Shown here: one piece after another, positions 59,838 through 64,000 of the stretch
Layout of the letters: each line of letters opens with the position of its first letter
Position numbering within the stretch: the stretch's first letter is position 1
Assembly (NCBI RefSeq): GCF_026914185.1
Contig: NC_070572.1
Coordinates: 4,712,001-4,776,000, forward strand
DNA from: Puccinia triticina
Lineage: Eukaryota; Basidiomycota; Pucciniomycetes; Pucciniales; Pucciniaceae
DNA: 64,000 nucleotides
Direction of reading: 5' to 3'
The notes under the pieces: model-generated
Databases searched by the model: none
What the model saw: only the letters and a program-made list of their open reading frames with translations
What the model was told of the DNA's origin: nothing
Program-made: the position numbers and the translations under genes

Positions 59838-60084
59838 CACTGCAAAAATAACTTGGTCAACTGCTTGCAGTTGACATGCAGGATACTCAAGCCAAGCTGC
59901 CATTGTAACTCCACATGAATGCAGAAGTGCCTTTGTTGGCACAGTCACTGTGCAAGGTGCACAGTGACTGTGCATTGAAGCTTGGGTTGAGTCAAACCTT
60001 GAGTAAGGCTGGTGTAACACCACAAGCTTCCTCAGAGTTGCCGCATGTCAATTGCTCACAGTTGACACAGTTTTTTTTGCAGTG
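59838..60084. mobile_element. CACTA-type MITE
   Basis: CACTGCAAAAATAACTTGGT...TTTTTTTTGCAGTG is flanked by CAT on both sides (59835-59837, 60085-60087). The inner TIR includes CAACTGCTTGCAGTTGACATGC against GCATGTCAATTGCTCACAGTTG. It is related to the ends of the element at 58756-59666. Length 247 bp. Confidence 0.88.
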
Positions 60085-60702
60085 CATAATATTTTGTATA
60101 TAGTCTGCCCTCTTTGGCCTTACCTTTTGTTCCCTATCAGATCCTGCCCCAGAAATTCAGATAACTGGTCACCATTCACTAGCCTAGCTTATGCCATTAA
60201 ATCAGAGTGGAAAAGCTTGATAAGTCTATGCCAAATATATCAGGTTGGACAGATTTTACATTACCTTTACCTTGCTATTAGATTAGTAGAAAGTAAACCC
60301 TTAGACATACCTCAAGGATCTCCATAGCCACACCTTTCCTTAAGAGTCCATACTCTTATATTATTTTTCTTGTTCCCCTGAGAGGCAGCCCTTCAAGCAC
60401 CAAATCCCTCTCAAGCTCTATTCTTCCCTCAGAGTAGTTCCACACCAGGTCAAGTGAGACTGGGTTTGTGGGCAGGTTAGCTGACCAAGGCTATTTTGAG
60501 TGGGCAGACACATTTGTTGGGTCAAATTGAGGCTAACTGATGTCAGAAATGCCGTAGCCTGAGGCTAAATTTCAGGTTTAGGCTAGCTAAATTTAGCCAG
60601 CCTCAACCTGAAATCCACCCTGAGGTTTGTTGACCTGGGTTTAGCCCAAAGCAATGTGATTGACGGCTGGGTTCAGTTCCCCAAAATTGTCAACTTAACC
60701 CT

Positions 60703-60916
60703 GTTGAGTTGTCTGTTAGTCTGCTACCATGACGTATCACCACAGTATGGAGGGCTGTTGGATTGACCCATGAGCACTACCAACCAACCACCCAGCTGGC
60801 AGCCACAAGCGTCTGTAGCCTAGTTGGTAAATGCAGCACTCTAGTATGTGTCTCAGCATAGCTGAGGTTGTGAGTTTGACTCTCACCAGACACATCTTCA
60901 TTTTACAGTCTCTACA
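60703..60916. repeat. tRNA-like repeat, copy 1 (uninterrupted)
   Basis: A 214-bp unit found again at 61126-61449. It contains a tRNA-like module at 60809-60893: acceptor stem GCGTCTG/CAGACAC, A-box-like TAGCCTAGTTGG, a long variable-arm hairpin CTCAGCATAGCTGAG, and a T-arm GTGAGTTTGACTCTCAC with a 7-nt loop. The anticodon stem is only 4 bp with an 8-nt loop, so it is unlikely to be a functional tRNA. It is probably tRNA-derived, SINE-like. Confidence 0.7.
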
Positions 60917-61125
60917 GGTTATGAGCCCAGAGCTACCTGAGCGCAGCTTGCTTACAATAGAGACTTGATGAATTTGTGAATTCTTACTTGTAAGACCACA
61001 CAAACCCCTATAAGCCTACATCTATATCACGGATTCAATCCCTACGCTGATCATCTTTCCTGGGTCTCATTCCCACTCTCTCTTGGGGTCAATCCCCACT
61101 TCCCATCATGTAGCAAGGGGGTGTG

Positions 61126-61449
61126 TTGAGTTGTCTGTTAGTCTGCTAGCATGATGTATCACCACAGTATGGAGGGCTGTTGGATTGACCCATGAGCACT
61201 ACCAACCCACCACCCAGCTGGCAGCCACAAGTGTCTGTAGCCTACACAGCGGGCAATTGGGTGTCGCACGCAGCCCGCAGTGACACCCGCGTAAAGGGCC
61301 CTTGGCTTGGGTGTTGCTGCGGGCTGCGTGCGACATCCAATTGCCCGCTGTGCTAGTTGGTAAAGGCAGCACTCTAGTATGTGTCTCAGCATAGCTGAGG
61401 TTGTGAGTTTGACTCTCACCAGACACATCTTCATTTTACAGTCTCTACA
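61126..61449. repeat. tRNA-like repeat, copy 2 (interrupted by a MITE)
   Basis: The same unit as 60703-60916. Removing the 108-bp MITE and one CTA leaves 213 bp. Here the acceptor stem GTGTCTG/CAGACAC and D stem GCCT/AGGC pair perfectly. Confidence 0.85.
61245..61352. mobile_element. 108-bp CACTA-type MITE with intact empty site in the window
   Basis: CACAGCGGGCAATTGGGTGT...ACATCCAATTGCCCGCTGTG, with ~37-bp near-perfect TIRs around a short centre containing GTAAAGGGCCCTTGG. It is flanked by CTA at 61242-61244 and 61353-61355. The homologous uninterrupted copy at 60703-60916 reads GTAGCCTAGTTGG, a single CTA, proving the insertion and a 3-bp target duplication. Confidence 0.95.
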
Positions 61450-61679
61450 TGGCGGACGCACATTAAGGTTTTTCGCCAAAAAACCTTTGAAGTGAGGGTT
61501 TTCACTTGGAGAACCTCCAAAGCCGCGGTCCTTTGGATGATCTTTGAAGAAAATCCAAAGATTTTCCAAAGGTGGGGCAAAAACTTTGAATGACATTCAA
61601 AGGTGACAGAAATATCTGTCCGACCACCGGGTTGGACTGGATAAAACCTTATTTTCCAACATCTCACTCTACTCCGAAG

Positions 61680-61885
61680 TCCATTGGGAGGAAGGACCCT
61701 CCCCTCCCAATATTCTCCGGAGGACCTTCAAATGCCGCTGACTTCAATGGATCTTTGGAGGCAGAGCCCTCCCCTCCCAATATTCTTTGGAGGACCTCTG
61801 GAGGACCTTCAAATGCCTCTGACTTTGATGGATCTTTGGAGGCGGAGCCCTCCCCTCCGATTTTTCCTCTGGAGGACCTTTGAAT
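61680..61885. repeat. three ~75-90-bp direct repeats
   Basis: Three copies of (GGAGG)ACCTTCAAATGCC(G/T)CTGACTT...GATCTTTGGAGGC(A/G)GAGCCCTCCCCTCC precede the broken gene at 61900-62657. They remain open in frame (SGGPSNAADFNGSLEAEPSP) and may be part of its coding sequence. Confidence 0.75.
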
Positions 61886-61899
61886 GTCAACCCGTTTGA

Positions 61900-62657
61900 T
61901 GGAGGCAAGTGGTGCCAACATGCATGGCAAAGGGCATCGCTCACCTGGACAGTCTCCTTGACATCCCCCACCAGCTCCCCTCCGCCAACAAAGCCACCGA
62001 TGTTGTCTCAGAAGGAGGGCACCCACCCAACGGTAAGCGGGTAGTTTTTTCTTCCCTCCTTGCTGACAAGAACACACATTGACCACTCAATTTGACCCGA
62101 TAGGCTCGCGAGGAGTCCTGCGACGGGTTGCAGCCTATTGGCCCCCAACAAGAGGATGTGGTGTCGCAAGAAGACGGCCCCAACCCCCCCCCCCCCCCCC
62201 CCGGCAAGCTGCAAAACGCAAGTCTTTCTTGGAGACATTTGTCAAACAGACAAACCAGTTCTTCTCCGGCGACTTTGGTGACAACAACAATCAAGACAAC
62301 AACGCCCACTCGCCAAAGGAGGAGCGGTCGTCACGGGTCAATCAACTAGCTTTGTCCGGTTTGTCGGCTCATTTGACTCAATTTCCCCCAACACCAAAGC
62401 AAGTGAAGACCAACAGTCAACCCAAACCTGCGACCCCAACCCCTCCAACCTCACCACGTGACCTTTCAATGGACCAGAATCTCGAATTGTGCCACATCAA
62501 GGCCGGGGACAAGGTGACTCGAGCTGCGATCAAGAATCATTTGCTCTACCACTGGTCTATCTTCAAGACCCTCTGCGACCTCGGGATCCGCTATGGGCCT
62601 GCGGTTTTGCTCACAGACGGCGTCCCCGAGGCCATGAAACGACTCAACCAGACCTGA
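61900..62657 (+). pseudogene. TE-type gene fragment with C-terminal SAM-like domain, frame lost at a poly-C tract
   Basis: An upstream exon reads KWCQHAWQRASLTWTVSLTS then PPPTKPPMLSQKEGTHPT. The GT-AG intron at about 62031-62102 joins to AREESCDGLQPIGPQQEDVV, which runs into a run of ~17 C at 62187-62203. After the run the coding frame is different: RKSFLETFVKQTNQFFSGDF, LALSGLSAHLTQFPPTPKQV, and the last ~60 residues form a SAM-like helical domain (NLELCHIKAGDKVTRAAIKN, HLLYHWSIFKTLCDLGIRYG, PAVLLTDGVPEAM) before TGA. The frame change at a homopolymer could be real or a sequencing error. The start is not visible. I do not recognise the full-length family. The C-terminal domain resembles that of the accessory gene at 52836-54172. 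Confidence 0.6.
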
Positions 62658-64000
62658 CGTGTTCCCTCCCGCACCGCCACCACCCCCACTGCTCATTTGT
62701 TTGTTTAAAATGTCCTGTTACCCCTGTGACCCACCCCCTGCAATTCTTGTTTTGTCCCATAAGCTCATGCCCCCCTTGTGTGTTTATGATGGATTTATTT
62801 CTGCTGATTTATTCTATTGTGCTTGCCTCTATTACCAATCCTGCTCTCTCTTGGTTTGATCTACAATCTCCTGCAAGCTGATGCAATCTCTGTGTCTTAT
62901 TTATTGTTTTCTTGTGAATTACTCTGATGGGAATATCATGCTTATACAATTTGCCTCTGAAGAATACTTATCCAAATTACCTCTGAAGAAAAATAAAGAA
63001 GTCAACCAAAAAAACTAAGTTCAATTGGGCTATACACAAGCATGCAGACTTGCTTGCACAACAATGATGGAGAGAAATTCCCAAGCTAGCTTCATAAATA
63101 ATGATTGACGTGAAACATGCTACACCCATTAATGAAATGTATGTGGTGAACAGTGTGGAACTTCTACGCAGGGCGTGATCTGAGCTTGGAAGGGAATATA
63201 GCAAAAACTAGGTAAGTTTAGGCTAAAAGGTGCTTGAAGGGCTGCCTTCCTATAATAAACTCTGGAATAAATTAACACTAAGAATTTAGTGTGGCTAAAT
63301 CAGAAGAAGTATTCTTAAATATTTCTACTGCAGACCCTAAGAACCAGGACTCTGTGCGTGGGATGAGAGGTGTTATTGTTTGACGTAAGTGACTTTTAGA
63401 AGGGTCAATTTATATTTGTTATGTTATCAAGTTCTCAATTTATGATTTCAATTTATATTATTATTATTACTATTATGATCTTACTATTTAGATGGGTGAT
63501 GGAAGCAGAAGTAATTTCTTAATATTACTATTTATGCTGGCATGCGGAAGAAAGGGAAAAAGAAGGGGCAGAAGAGGCCTCCTTATATAGTAAATAATCT
63601 AGTCTGAGAGTGGATTTTACCAGTGTGAAATAGAATACTACTTTGGGATGCTGTACAGTTGTAGTGTTGAAATACTAATCTATATTGGGAAGCTGTACAT
63701 GATATTTGTGAAATAGTATACTACTTTGAGTTGTGATCACTTGGCTTGTTCCTCTTTGGGTTGAAAACATGATCTAAGAGTAGATTTTCTAACATGTGAT
63801 ATTGGAATCTTTCAGCAGTGTCCCTTTTAGTCCTAGAATAGATTTGTAATATGTAATGGGTGTGATTTGTATGTGAAACTAGGATTCTACTATGTACTTG
63901 ATTATGTAATTAAATAGACTAGTACTAGTTTTCTGGGTGATAACATAATTGAGAAATATGTGTAAGATGTTGGTTGTAGTATATTTTGTACTATATTGGT
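62658..64000. other. no gene seen
   Basis: AT-rich sequence after the broken TE-type gene. No open frame with coding character, no TIR pair and no tRNA was found. Confidence 0.5.

Overview
The window looks like nuclear DNA of a basidiomycete, most likely a rust fungus (Pucciniales, Puccinia-like). Genes carry many 55-125 bp GT-AG introns, host genes sit in a dense mosaic of DNA transposons, and there is a local expansion of an anonymous ~425-residue family of the lineage-specific kind seen in rusts. The organism call is inference. Exon structures below were built by hand; every complete multi-exon model gives a total length divisible by three.

Layout. 1-2240 is gene-poor. 2240-4600 holds unassigned GC-rich coding-like sequence and a broken internal piece of the splicing factor SF3B3/RSE1. 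5105-7124 (minus) encodes a membrane-anchored or secreted protein with two OTU-like modules that lack the catalytic Cys and His, interrupted by two TGA codons. 7921-8460 is hAT debris. 9781-11669 (minus) is a Nop13-type two-RRM nucleolar protein. 12361-14946 (minus) is a disordered 743-residue protein. 15256-25041 is one complete KDZ (Kyakuja-Dileera-Zisupton) transposon with an 8-bp target duplication and ~400-bp inverted repeats. It holds a transposase (plus) and a divergent 843-residue second gene (minus), and another TIR element is nested in its left repeat.

25489-47257 contains four intact members and one pseudogene of the ~425-residue family, plus a C2H2 zinc-finger gene transcribed divergently from one of them. 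Between them lie TIR elements with unusual arrays of hairpin-forming repeats (27062-28197, 28850-32633), a non-autonomous hAT (33364-34141) containing a CACTA-type MITE, and other MITEs. 48251-50540 (minus) is an 11-exon Mn-type cation diffusion facilitator. 50859-54407 is a Tc1/mariner element with a DD34E transposase and a convergent second gene ending in a SAM-like domain. 54500-61450 is MITEs, minisatellites and a tRNA-like repeat. 61900-62657 is a broken TE-type gene with a related SAM-like C-terminus.

How it fits together: the housekeeping genes are RRM protein, metal transporter and the disordered protein. The most unusual content is (i) two autonomous-type DNA transposons that each carry a second, non-transposase gene, (ii) TIR elements built around palindromic minisatellites, (iii) the tandem pseudo-OTU protein, and (iv) a set of in-frame stops that all fit C-to-T changes.
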